Source of the DNA: a bacterium
Lineage (GTDB): Bacteria; UBP15; UBA6099; JAJRTR01
NCBI GenBank assembly: GCA_024278215.1
Contig: JAJRTR010000106.1
Span: 1 to 29,861, forward strand
Direction: 5' to 3'
DNA: 29,861 nt
The number at the start of each line of letters is the position of its first letter. Positions within the stretch are counted from its first letter, which is position 1. This document shows positions 8,230-16,066 of this stretch, piece after piece. The position numbers and the translations under genes were made by a program. The notes below the pieces were generated by a model. That model was not told the DNA's origin, did no database searches, and saw nothing but the letters and a program-made list of their open reading frames with translations.

Positions 8230-9270
8230 ATGAAACTTAGCACAGAGTTGAAAGATCTTCCCATCGTAAGCATTGCAGAGGGTGAAGAGGTCGGTATAGT
8301 AAAGGATTTTATCATCGACCCAGATAATAAATCGGTAGTCGCGCTGGTCATAGAAGACAGCACTGTCTACTATGAAGGGGTCAAGGTGATTTCCTTTTCA
8401 CTGATACACAGCATCGGCGATTTTGCAATCACCACCGAGAACTCTTCCTCCGTCGTCGTCCTGAGCAATATGCCGGAACTGATAGACTTTATAAAAAGAG
8501 AACTCACCATTATCAAGGCAAAAGTGATAACCAGGAGCGGACGCCTCATCGGTTATGTGAAAGAATACAGTATCGACTCGCGCACCGGTGAAATTGTCGG
8601 TCTCGAGTTGTCGAGCGACTCGGATATCGCAACTCCCGAAAAAAATGTCATACCTGCCAATGCTGTCATTACGCTTGGCAAGGATGTCATTATCGTAAAC
8701 GACGATGTGGAAACCCAACTCGCGTCAAGTCACGCCGAACTGGTCGGCCTGGTGCCCCCCGTCCCGAAACGCGCTCCCGCTCCCAGACCCGCGCCCGCAC
8801 CCGTGCCGGAACCCGCGCCGGAACCCGCGCCGGAACCCGCGCCGGAACCGGTCATCGAGCAAGAACCGGAACCCGTGGTCTTCGATGAAGAAGCTGAGCC
8901 TGATGTTGCCGTAGAAACTATCGACGACATAGACGACGAGGCTGAGGTGGATATCGAGGAACTCCTTGATCTCGACTCTGATGCCGAAGTCTCGGGACTC
9001 GTCGACGAACCTGTCGAAGAAGATACCACTGCTCCCGAATTCGAAGAAGAGCCTGTCGCCGATGACGATTCGAAAGAAAGCCTAAGCGAAATCTTCGAAC
9101 GCAGACAGATCAAATATATGATCGGCAAAAAAGTCAGCCGGGAGATACAGAGCGACGATGGTATCACCATCGCCGAACAGGGCGAAACAATCACCGACGA
9201 AATCATCGATAAAGCTAAAGAAGCAGGAAAGTTTCTCGAACTCTCAATGAACATTGAGATCGAAGAATAA
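8230..9270 (+). CDS. PRC-barrel protein with Pro/Glu-rich linker and C-terminal barrel-like domain
   Basis: 346 residues in three parts. Residues about 1-80 and 92-165 each read as a PRC-barrel (photosystem reaction centre H-type fold, also in RimM): the first has GEEVGIVKDFIIDPDNKSVV, the second GRLIGYVKEYSIDSRTGEIV. A linker (about 180-285) is first Pro/Ala/Glu repeats, then strongly acidic. The end (about 290-346) has the pattern IGKKVSREI, DGITIAEQGE, then ITDEIIDKAKEAG, which recalls small barrel-sandwich segments such as those in RNA polymerase beta-prime; this likeness is my reading only. GGGAGG at 8218-8223 lies six bases before ATG. A weak promoter may sit at 8121-8149 (TTGATA, 17 bases, TGATAT). 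Followed by a strong terminator, so it ends the flagellar block. Function unknown; PRC domains usually serve as adaptor or RNA/protein-binding modules. Confidence 0.85.
   Translation: MKLSTELKDLPIVSIAEGEEVGIVKDFIIDPDNKSVVALVIEDSTVYYEGVKVISFSLIHSIGDFAITTENSSSVVVLSNMPELIDFIKRELTIIKAKVITRSGRLIGYVKEYSIDSRTGEIVGLELSSDSDIATPEKNVIPANAVITLGKDVIIVNDDVETQLASSHAELVGLVPPVPKRAPAPRPAPAPVPEPAPEPAPEPAPEPVIEQEPEPVVFDEEAEPDVAVETIDDIDDEAEVDIEELLDLDSDAEVSGLVDEPVEEDTTAPEFEEEPVADDDSKESLSEIFERRQIKYMIGKKVSREIQSDDGITIAEQGETITDEIIDKAKEAGKFLELSMNIEIEE
8809..8844 (+). repeat. Three perfect tandem copies of a 12-bp unit (Pro-Ala-Pro-Glu linker)
   Basis: GAACCCGCGCCG is repeated exactly at 8809, 8821 and 8833, with a degenerate fourth start at 8845. 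It encodes the Glu-Pro-Ala-Pro repeats of the PRC-barrel protein linker. Such in-frame units can change number by slippage and so vary linker length. Confidence 0.9.
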
Positions 9271-9290
9271 ATCATAACACAGAGAATCAA

Positions 9291-9322
9291 AAACCGGGCA
9301 TAATCATCAGCCCGGTTTTTTT
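9291..9322 (+). terminator. Rho-independent terminator after the flagellar block
   Basis: AAACCGGGC (9291-9299) pairs perfectly with GCCCGGTTT (9310-9318) around a ten-base loop. The T run continues to 9322. It lies 20 bases after the PRC-barrel stop. Confidence 0.93.
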
Positions 9323-9400
9323 ATGCCTGTTTATCCAGGTTTATCCAACACTTGCTCACGATATAAACAATCGACATTACCGCGGATACGATATAATATG

Positions 9401-9579
9401 GAGCCAATTGCAACATTATGTTTGAAACGAGCTCGAACGAAATTGTTCGGAAGCAAGGCGGAACTGCAATATCCCGGCAGGCGTACTTGTAGAGTACGTC
9501 GAGGAAGCTTTTATGCCGACAACGTAGCTGTTGACAATTGCAGCCGACCGCAGCCGAATCAGAATTTTGCAATTGGCTA
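9401..9579 (+). mobile_element. MITE-like element family B, full copy 1 (179 bp)
   Basis: Terminal inverted repeats begin GAGCCAATTGCAACATTATG and end CAGAATTTTGCAATTGGCTA. The core contains GAAGCAAGGCGGA, GGCGTACTTGTAGAGTACGT and GCAGCCGACCGCAGCC, all shared with the copy at 21243-21421, which has exactly the same length. The flanking four bases are TATG and TATA, a possible imperfect target duplication. No open frame in it looks real and no transposase is near. It sits between the terminator at 9291-9322 and the oxidoreductase gene. The 94 bases after it, before the next start, hold a short GGGG-CTA-CCCC hairpin and a CATAAT box at 9647, with no convincing -35. Confidence 0.88.
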
Positions 9580-9673
9580 TATAGATCCAACATCTTGAGG
9601 CTTGTTACACGGGATACCATGGGGCTACCCCGGGATCGAATTTCAGCATAATAGTTTTCACTGGAGGAGCGTG

Positions 9674-11386
9674 ATGAAGATACTCAGGATAGACACCGGC
9701 AGGAAGAAAGTTACGGGGGAGCAAGTGCCGGATAAATATATGAGATTCGGTGGTCGAGCGCTGACATCGAGGATAATAAGCGATGAAGTTCCGCCGACAT
9801 GCCACCCGCTGGGGCCGCTGAACAAACTTGTCGTTTCCACAGGTTTGCTTGGCGGCACATCCGCGCCGAACTCGGGACGCATATCAATCGGAACAAAGAG
9901 TCCGCTCACCGATGGAATCAAGGAAAGCAACGTCGGAGGCCGACTGGGTGTGGCGATGGCGCGGGCCGGCATAAGGGCGATAGTTTTGGAAGGTATACCT
10001 GAAGACGATTCCCTTTATGTTGTAGTCGTCGGCCCGGACGGCGCTGTGCTCGACGATGCTTCACAGTGGCGCGGGCTCGGCACTTATGCACTTGCAGACA
10101 GGCTTCGTGAGAAGTACGGTGAAAAGATGTGCGCGCTCTGCATAGGTCCCGCTGGCGAGCAGCGTCTCGCCGCCGCTTCAATTATGGCTACGGATATGGA
10201 CGGCAACCCCTCGCGCGCGGCGGGTCGCGGCGGCACAGGCGCGGTGCTGGGCGCTAAAGGTATCAAGGCTATAGTCATGCTCCCGATGCCTGCCGTAAAA
10301 ACCGAATACCGTGATGCAGGGAAGTTCCGTGAGACAGCATCATTATTCGCGCGGGAACTCGCAGTTGCAAAAAAGGGACTGACGACCTACGGCACGGCAG
10401 CTATGGTCGCCGCGGCCAATGCTGTGGACGGGTTGCCGACACGCAACTACACTTCCGGCGCGTTCGAGAGGGCATCCGAGATGGACGGACAGGCGCTGCA
10501 TGACCGCATCGTCGAGCGCGGCGGAAAAATATCGCGTGGCTGCCACCCCGGTTGTGTTATACGTTGTTCGAATGTTTACAAAGACGAAAACGGTGAATAT
10601 GTTACGGCGAGTCTGGAATATGAGACGATGGTGATGGCCGGCCCGAATCTCGATATCAGCGACCTCGACGCGCTGGCTGCTTATGATCGCGCATGTGACG
10701 ACATGGGACTCGACACCATCGATACCGGTGCGGCGCTCGGCGTTGCGATGGAAATGGGTTTGATTAAATCCGGCGACTCAGAAGCAGTTCTGGACGCTGT
10801 ATATGAAGTGGGGAAGGGCACTCTGCTCGGGCGGTTAACCGGGAGCGGCGTTAGGGTAATGGGAAAGGTGCTGGGAGCGTGGCGTGTGCCGGAAGTGAAG
10901 GGACAGTCCACTGTCGCTTATGACCCGCGCTCGTTCAAGGGAATGGGTTGCGCTTATGCAACGTCGCCCATGGGTGCCGACCACACCAGCGGTCCCGCCA
11001 TACCGGGACGCGGCGGACTCGACCCGGAAAAAAGATTCGAGCTCACCGATGCGGCCGGACAGGTCGAGTTGACAAGAGACCTCCAGATAATGATTGCAGT
11101 CTGCGACAGTCTCGGATATTGTTTTTTCGTCGGACCCGACATAACCAATATGAAAAGATCGGCTGTACTGCTCAACGCGATGTACGGTTGGGACATGAGC
11201 TATGAAGATGTGCTGGACCTGGGCGTTTCCACATTGAACGTGGAAAAAGAATTCAATAATCGAGCCGGGCTCGGCCCCGGCACGGACCGGCTCCCGGATT
11301 TCTTTTATTGCGAAAAACTTCCCGGCAGCGGGCGCAGTTTTGACATATCGCATGAGGAACTGAAGGATATGAATTACAATCTGTAA
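9674..11386 (+). CDS. Aldehyde ferredoxin oxidoreductase family protein (tungsten/molybdenum enzyme)
   Basis: AOR-family enzymes oxidise aldehydes to acids, or run in reverse, with electrons to or from ferredoxin. They use a tungsto- or molybdo-bispyranopterin and one 4Fe-4S cluster. 570 residues, slightly shorter than the typical 600-620. The N-terminal pterin domain shows FGGRALTSRI, the STGLLGGTSAPNSGRI stretch and SNVGGRLGVAMARAGIRAIV. PSRAAGRGGTGAVLGAKGIK follows near residue 178. The cluster cysteines are C290, C294 and C298 (GCHPGCVIRC, spacing CxxxCxxxC) and C483 in DSLGYCFF. Classical members have CxxCxxxC, so this belongs to one of the less studied AOR branches and its substrate cannot be read from sequence. 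GGAGGA lies five bases before ATG 9674. No cofactor-synthesis or ferredoxin gene is adjacent. The next gene starts 14 bases on. Confidence 0.93.
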   Translation: MKILRIDTGRKKVTGEQVPDKYMRFGGRALTSRIISDEVPPTCHPLGPLNKLVVSTGLLGGTSAPNSGRISIGTKSPLTDGIKESNVGGRLGVAMARAGIRAIVLEGIPEDDSLYVVVVGPDGAVLDDASQWRGLGTYALADRLREKYGEKMCALCIGPAGEQRLAAASIMATDMDGNPSRAAGRGGTGAVLGAKGIKAIVMLPMPAVKTEYRDAGKFRETASLFARELAVAKKGLTTYGTAAMVAAANAVDGLPTRNYTSGAFERASEMDGQALHDRIVERGGKISRGCHPGCVIRCSNVYKDENGEYVTASLEYETMVMAGPNLDISDLDALAAYDRACDDMGLDTIDTGAALGVAMEMGLIKSGDSEAVLDAVYEVGKGTLLGRLTGSGVRVMGKVLGAWRVPEVKGQSTVAYDPRSFKGMGCAYATSPMGADHTSGPAIPGRGGLDPEKRFELTDAAGQVELTRDLQIMIAVCDSLGYCFFVGPDITNMKRSAVLLNAMYGWDMSYEDVLDLGVSTLNVEKEFNNRAGLGPGTDRLPDFFYCEKLPGSGRSFDISHEELKDMNYNL

Positions 11387-11400
11387 TCGGGAGCGTGACA

Positions 11401-12234
11401 ATGAAAAGAATAGCGTTCTTTGAAAACCCGGCCGGTGAAAAGTTTCGCTACAGCGAAGTTGTCCCGGACGATGCGAAAGCGGCGATTATCGGTGTACACG
11501 GTTATGCGGAGCATCTGGGGCGTTACGATTATATTGCCGAACATTTCACAGGGCGGGGTTTTTCCTTCCATATAATGGAAAACAGGGGGCATGGTGAGTC
11601 CATCGGAAAACGCGGCCATATTGATAGTTTTGATCTGTTTATAGAAGACCTGCACATATTCCGAAAAGCCGTCGAAAGCCGCATTGCCGGTAAGCCGCTC
11701 TTCATGCTCGGACATTCGAACGGTTCTTTGATAGCGGCGCGATATGTCCTGAAATTTGGTGAAGGTATCCAGGGCCTCGTCCTGTCGGGGATACCCATAA
11801 GGGCGGCGGTCAAGGTGAATCCGATAAAATTAAAGCTGGGTTTTTTCCTTGCCGGATTCATCCCGAGGCTTACACTGCCGAGCGAACTTGATCCGCACGT
11901 AATATGCCGTGACAAAAAAGTTGTAGAAGACTATATCAATGATCCCCTGGTATTCAGGGTGATGAGCGTTGGATTCGCAAAAGAGTTTTTCGTTGCAATG
12001 GCCGATCTGCTGGAGCGCGCGCCCGAGTTCAAACACCCTGTGCTTTTCCTGCACGGCAGTATGGACATGGCCTGCGCACCCGATGCGGCGCGGGAGTTCT
12101 ACGAGAAAATATCATCGAGCGATAAAAAGTTTATTATGTATGATGGGTTGTATCACGAAGTTTTCAACGAAGAAGGAAAAGACGATATACTCGCGACTGC
12201 GTCCGGATGGATCGAGAAAAGGTTGCCGGTGTAA
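11401..12234 (+). CDS. Alpha/beta hydrolase, monoacylglycerol lipase / serine aminopeptidase S33 type
   Basis: 277 residues, a single-domain soluble hydrolase of the Hydrolase_4 group that includes monoacylglycerol lipases and lysophospholipases. Visible features in order: oxyanion strand GVHGYAEHLGRY, ENRGHGESIGKRGHIDSF, nucleophile elbow GHSNGS with Ser106, acid in HGSMDMACAPDAAREFY, and the catalytic His in DGLYHEVFNE. No signal peptide, so it is cytoplasmic. CGGGAG ends seven bases before ATG 11401; the upstream GTG 11395 would leave no room for a ribosome site. It follows the oxidoreductase by 14 bases, so the two form a likely two-gene operon. A link such as an ester hydrolase releasing a substrate for the oxidoreductase is possible but only inferred. 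Confidence 0.92.
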   Translation: MKRIAFFENPAGEKFRYSEVVPDDAKAAIIGVHGYAEHLGRYDYIAEHFTGRGFSFHIMENRGHGESIGKRGHIDSFDLFIEDLHIFRKAVESRIAGKPLFMLGHSNGSLIAARYVLKFGEGIQGLVLSGIPIRAAVKVNPIKLKLGFFLAGFIPRLTLPSELDPHVICRDKKVVEDYINDPLVFRVMSVGFAKEFFVAMADLLERAPEFKHPVLFLHGSMDMACAPDAAREFYEKISSSDKKFIMYDGLYHEVFNEEGKDDILATASGWIEKRLPV

Positions 12235-12279
12235 CAGGTTCCTCTCGCTTGCGATGCCGAAAGTTCCTGAACCCTTGCT

Positions 12280-12453
12280 CCGGATTTATCACAAAGAAAT
12301 CCGGAAAATCGGAAGAAGCCTATTCCACTGCGTTGCGGCGGCGATTCGGGATCGGTCACATACATGACAGTATGCTCCATCACCACTCACTTGCCGCGCC
12401 TTGTATTACAGGCATTCTCCCGATTTTTGGCCCGTATTGGTGAAATATGCGGG
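12280..12453 (-). repeat. Dispersed repeat family A, full copy 2 (reverse orientation)
   Basis: This is the reverse complement of the element at 1036-1215. End hairpins: CCGGATTT 12280-12287 with AAATCCGG 12297-12304, and CCCG 12431-12434 with CGGG 12450-12453. Inner arms also pair: read on the minus strand, AAAATCGGGAGAATGCC matches the complement of GGCTTCTTCCGATTTT. The element fills almost the whole space between two convergent genes and touches the TAA of the minus-strand gene at 12454-12456. In this place it could act as a two-way terminator. Confidence 0.87.
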
Positions 12454-13800
12454 TTACTCCCACTCGAGCACATCGTCGTCGGACAGACTGTCATCTTTGT
12501 CGACGGGGGTGGAGGCTGCGTTGTCGACGACGTAGCTGTGTCCGTGCATGGTGACGGCGGCGGACAGCGAGATGTCGCCGGGCAGGAACTCCGGTTTTGT
12601 CATGTCGCTGCCGGCGATGCGGATATTGCCGGTGAGGAAGATGATGGTGTCGTCTCCGGCAGGGCCCAGCAAGCTGCGGTCAATTGTCAGGTCGAGGTAA
12701 TTGCCGGTTAATTTGTAGCTCCAGCCTTCACTCTCGAATTTCAGGCATGAGAGAAAACGCTCGTCCATTTTTCCAAGATCGGATAAACTTTTCATATCGG
12801 CGACAGGGCAACCGGAGGCTTCGAGGTCGAGGTGCAGCATGTCGACACCATTGAGTTTTTCGATGCCCGGCAGAGGCGGCAGTATCTCGACGAGCGGCGC
12901 GTGATACCATACCCACAATCTCTCGATAAGATCGACGATCTCGCTGCGGTGTTTGTCGAGTTTCGCCATGTCGGGCGCTTTGTCCGGTTTCGCGTTTCGC
13001 AATTCTTTGAGTATTCCACGGCTCAGGATGAGCGAGCGGTTGAAGAGCACAAAGAAATATCCTTTCGCGTCGAGCGGCGACACTGTGCCGATCTCGACCG
13101 GGCTCTCGAATTCCATCCGGAAGTGATAGAAGTCGTCTTCATAGCCGAAGTCCATTTCGAGCAGATTCAAGTAGGACGGGATATCATATTCCGTGTCATC
13201 GTCGGTGTCATCATACATTCGGACAAGGTAGTCGTTGGGATAGGCATCGGCGAAATCTTCGTCGCTCATGTAGTACCAGTCGTCGGACATGGCGACATTG
13301 CCGGGCATCTCGCGGGCGATGTTGCCGACGGTGTCCACGGCTTCAATGTAATAGAGCACCCCGGTGCCCGCCGGTTGGCCGGGGATATACTCCGTCCATG
13401 ATATTTCGTTGTCTTCCTGCGACATTTCGATTTCTTCCCACGAGTCGCCGCCGTCGATTGAATAATAAATGTAAACTGAATCGACAGCTTCGAAGTCCTC
13501 GACGAACTTGAGGTGAGCGACATTCGCTGTTATGAGAACGTTTTCATCGGCGGCTGGGCGAACAGGTTTTTGTGTGACTTTTCGAATGATGGGTGGCAGA
13601 TGCCGGAAGAAATCCTCGATGCCTGTCATGCCGCCCATGCCGCCACTGAATCCCTTTGCCACTGCATTGCCCGGACAGAGCAGGAACACACTGAGGACGA
13701 GAGCGGAAAAAAACATGAAAATACGTGGAAATGATGAAGGGAAAGGTATTGGATTACCGTATCCGCGTGCATGACACTTCGAGTCGATTCGGATTTTCAT
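12454..13800 (-). CDS. Secreted beta-rich protein with N-terminal Ig-like domain, function unknown
   Basis: 448 residues. A Sec signal peptide is present: a long n-region with several Arg, a hydrophobic core (FMFFSALVLSVFLLCPG) and a likely cut after AVA near residue 48. A Gly/Met-rich stretch follows. Residues about 75-165 look like an Ig/FN3-type fold (YIYYSIDGGDSWEEIEM, then YYIEAVDTVGNIA), the kind used in bacterial surface proteins. The rest (about 190-440) is beta-rich with YHFRMEFESPVEIGT and LDLTIDRSLLGP, reminiscent of DOMON/CBM9-type sandwiches; this is a weak likeness. I chose ATG 13800 because AGAGGTG lies upstream, whereas Met29 (13716) has no ribosome site. The leader of this gene has unusual repeats (13802-13881). 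No catalytic motif is visible. Confidence 0.82.
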   Translation of the reverse strand: MKIRIDSKCHARGYGNPIPFPSSFPRIFMFFSALVLSVFLLCPGNAVAKGFSGGMGGMTGIEDFFRHLPPIIRKVTQKPVRPAADENVLITANVAHLKFVEDFEAVDSVYIYYSIDGGDSWEEIEMSQEDNEISWTEYIPGQPAGTGVLYYIEAVDTVGNIAREMPGNVAMSDDWYYMSDEDFADAYPNDYLVRMYDDTDDDTEYDIPSYLNLLEMDFGYEDDFYHFRMEFESPVEIGTVSPLDAKGYFFVLFNRSLILSRGILKELRNAKPDKAPDMAKLDKHRSEIVDLIERLWVWYHAPLVEILPPLPGIEKLNGVDMLHLDLEASGCPVADMKSLSDLGKMDERFLSCLKFESEGWSYKLTGNYLDLTIDRSLLGPAGDDTIIFLTGNIRIAGSDMTKPEFLPGDISLSAAVTMHGHSYVVDNAASTPVDKDDSLSDDDVLEWE

Positions 13801-13801
13801 C

Positions 13802-13881
13802 CTCGCTGCACCTCTTGCTTTCGTATTGCTGTTCTCTATTGAATGATCACCCTCGCTGCACCTTCTGCGAGGTGCAGCGAG
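13802..13881 (-). promoter_or_regulatory. Leader with competing hairpins, possible translational switch
   Basis: Read on the minus strand, arm A (13881-13869) is CTCGCTGCACCTC. Arm B (13863-13852) is AGGTGCAGCGAG. Arm C (13814-13802) is GAGGTGCAGCGAG and overlaps the ribosome site of the secreted-protein gene. A and B form a perfect 12-bp hairpin with a six-base loop. A and C could form 13 bp and would hide the ribosome site. The two pairings exclude each other. The repeats could instead be operator sites for a DNA-binding protein. Confidence 0.55.
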
Positions 13882-14027
13882 TAATACTCTTTATAGTCAT
13901 CATTCACGGTGCCCATTCCGGGGAACGCAGTTACAGAAAACGCTGGTTTTAACATAAAAATCTCAGCGAAAACATCTTACTGTTTACGTCGAGAAAAGAA
14001 CTGAAAATATATTTTAACCTATGAATG

Positions 14028-14056
14028 TTTACAAATCAAAAAATGGTCTCTATAAT
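14028..14056 (+). promoter_or_regulatory. Sigma-70 type promoter for the nusA operon leader
   Basis: TTTACA at 14028-14033, a 17-base spacer and a perfect TATAAT at 14051-14056. The expected start is near 14063. It is the best promoter match I see in the window. It stands about 150 bases before nusA and about 50 before the terminator-like hairpin in the leader. Confidence 0.85.
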
Positions 14057-14101
14057 AAGCATCGATGTGTTCGCGCCGACAGAGTGCGGACTCCACGTGG
14101 G

Positions 14102-14127
14102 AAAAGTGGGCTCGCCCACTTTTTTTT
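14102..14127 (+). terminator. Intrinsic terminator inside the nusA leader (attenuator candidate)
   Basis: AAAAGTGGG (14102-14110) pairs with CCCACTTTT (14115-14123) around the tetraloop CTCG. The T run continues to 14127. An alternative GTGGG at 14097-14101 could pair with the same CCCAC. The promoter is about 45 bases upstream and the nusA start 82 bases downstream, so transcripts must read through it or stop as an RNA of about 65 bases. Confidence 0.88.
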
Positions 14128-14208
14128 GTTAAAGATAAGCTTCCTGAAATGCGTGAGTGCGGTACGGCATGGTGCGCGGGGAGCGCAGGATATAAGGGAG
14201 AGTGTGAC

Positions 14209-15903
14209 GTGCATTCAGAATTTCTACTTGCGATACGCCAGATCGAAAGAGAGCGGGAGATACCGCCCAGTGAAATTCAGGCGATAGTGGAAGATGCGCT
14301 GACTAAAGCATTTCAGCAGGAATCAAAAGGGCTCCAGTCAATTCGCGTAGAGTTTGATACCGATACGGGACGCCTGAACATCTTCCAGATCAGGGAAGCC
14401 GTGCTGGAGGTCGAGAATCCGAGTCTGGAGATTGATCTCGAGGATGCAATAGATATAAACGAGGACGTGGAAGAGGGCGATCTTGTGATGACGCCGATAT
14501 CGCTGAGAACCTTCCGTCGCATCGGCATCCAGGCTGTCAAGCAGCACATCGTTCAGCGTGTCAGGGAGATGGAGCGAAATATTCAGCTCGAGCGGTTTAT
14601 CGATAAGCAGAACACAATTATCACCGGAACCGTCAGCCGCATAACATCCAATGCTGTTTATGTAAATCTTGATCGCATAGACGGTTCGCTTCCCAACACT
14701 GAGCGCATTTCAGGTGAAAGATATTCCATCGGCAAACGGTTGAAAGTCTATATAACTGAAGTCAAGATAGGCGGCAGGGATTCAGAGATAGTGCTGTCGC
14801 GCAGCCACCCGGAATTTGTCAAAGAATTGTTTGCACTCGAGGTGCCGGAAATAGCACAGCATATCGTACTGATTAAAGAAATCGTTCGTGAAGCAGGCTA
14901 CAGAACCAAGATGGCCGTCGAATCCACCCAGGACAAAGTCGACCCTGTAGGCGCATGTGTCGGCTATAAGGGCAGCAGGGTAAAGAATATAGTTAATGAA
15001 CTCAACGGCGAAAAAATAGACATCATCCCCTGGGACGAAGACCCGGCGCAGTTCGTGGCCCATGCGCTTAGCCCGGCGCAGGTTATTTCCGTCGAGATTT
15101 TCGACGACCACAGCGCGGAAGTTATCGTGCCGGACAACCAGCTTTCTCTCGCGATCGGAAAACATGGCCAGAATGCCCGCCTCGCGAACAAGCTCACCGG
15201 CTGGAAGATCGATATACTCAGCGAGCAGGAAAAAGAGAACATCATGCATGAACTCCGCAACGCGGAGATACTCGCATACCCGGTCGGGAATCTTAATATC
15301 GGCCCCCAGCTTGCTAAAACACTCACAGACGCGCAGATCGAGCATGTCTACGACCTGGTCTGCATGACGGAGGAAGAAGCCGAGGCTGTCGAAGGACTTG
15401 ACAAGCTTAGTGTTATCGAGATAAAAGGCAGTTTGAACGAATATGGATTGAGCATGCTCGAACCAGGCGCGGAGCCGCCTGCCAAACCTGCCGCCCTGAT
15501 AGAAAAACAAGAACTCACGGACGAAGACATGGAAGAAACCGAAGAAGATTCTGAAATGGATGCGGACGATGAAATTGCGGACGATGAAATTGAAGGAGTC
15601 GACGATGGAGAAGTACCTGAAGCAGAAAAAGAAGAAGAAATAGAGGACGAGCTCGACACCGATGACGTTGAGGATATTGACGAAGATATAGACAAAGAGG
15701 TTGAAGTTGACGACGACGACGAAGAAGAAGACGAAGATGTAGAAGAGGTAGAAGATAATGGTGACGAAGATAACGACAACGACGAAGAAAAAATAGAAGA
15801 ACCTGTTGATGACGAGGACGACATGAAACCCGAACCTGAAGAGGATGTTGCCGAAGAGGATGTGGACGAGGGCGGCGAAGAAACAGAGGATGAAAAGGAT
15901 TAA
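14209..15903 (+). CDS. nusA: Transcription termination/antitermination factor NusA with long acidic tail
   Basis: NusA binds RNA polymerase and nascent RNA and tunes pausing, termination and antitermination. 564 residues from a GTG start at 14209. This start is chosen because the family opens with a S/EFLLAI-like strand (here HSEFLLAIRQIERER) and AAGGGAG lies upstream. Order: N-terminal polymerase-binding domain (1-130), S1 domain (about 133-200, TGTVSRITSNAVYVNLDRID), KH1 and KH2 (about 230-345, with VGACVGYKGSRVKNI and LAIGKHGQNARLA), and one helix-hairpin-helix type repeat (about 375-425). The last 130 residues are almost pure Asp/Glu with few other residues, far beyond the usual end. rimP is not upstream, and the leader holds its own promoter and a terminator. 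Confidence 0.95.
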   Translation: MHSEFLLAIRQIEREREIPPSEIQAIVEDALTKAFQQESKGLQSIRVEFDTDTGRLNIFQIREAVLEVENPSLEIDLEDAIDINEDVEEGDLVMTPISLRTFRRIGIQAVKQHIVQRVREMERNIQLERFIDKQNTIITGTVSRITSNAVYVNLDRIDGSLPNTERISGERYSIGKRLKVYITEVKIGGRDSEIVLSRSHPEFVKELFALEVPEIAQHIVLIKEIVREAGYRTKMAVESTQDKVDPVGACVGYKGSRVKNIVNELNGEKIDIIPWDEDPAQFVAHALSPAQVISVEIFDDHSAEVIVPDNQLSLAIGKHGQNARLANKLTGWKIDILSEQEKENIMHELRNAEILAYPVGNLNIGPQLAKTLTDAQIEHVYDLVCMTEEEAEAVEGLDKLSVIEIKGSLNEYGLSMLEPGAEPPAKPAALIEKQELTDEDMEETEEDSEMDADDEIADDEIEGVDDGEVPEAEKEEEIEDELDTDDVEDIDEDIDKEVEVDDDDEEEDEDVEEVEDNGDEDNDNDEEKIEEPVDDEDDMKPEPEEDVAEEDVDEGGEETEDEKD

Positions 15904-16066
15904 CTACATTCATGTGGGGTAATCAAGAGATACATAACCATGGCAGACAGAGTGAAGCTGATAAGAATCATACGGGAATTCGGCAAATGATTGGCCGGCA
16001 ATCGGAAGGACGCGAAGGAACAGAGAATTTTCGAGAGATGCAGGCCGGAACAGTAGGAGGCAGCCT
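15904..16066 (+). other. nusA-infB gap, no gene recognised
   Basis: In many bacteria ylxR (rnpM) and ylxQ (L7Ae-like) sit here. The gap is only 163 bases and holds neither. The longest frame from a good ATG (about 15943) has 16 codons, with no strong ribosome site. A frame running from about 15912 into infB overlaps it and does not look real. Confidence 0.6.

Noticed and set aside
9323-9598. Plus-strand frame over MITE copy 1
   Set aside because: It consists mostly of element sequence, and it starts in the T run of the terminator.
13840-13881. The 12-bp palindrome as an intrinsic terminator
   Set aside because: No T run follows it on either strand.
15515-15913. Arg/Leu/His-rich minus-strand frames opposite the NusA tail
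   Set aside because: They are the mirror of GAA/GAC-rich codons and have no start signals.
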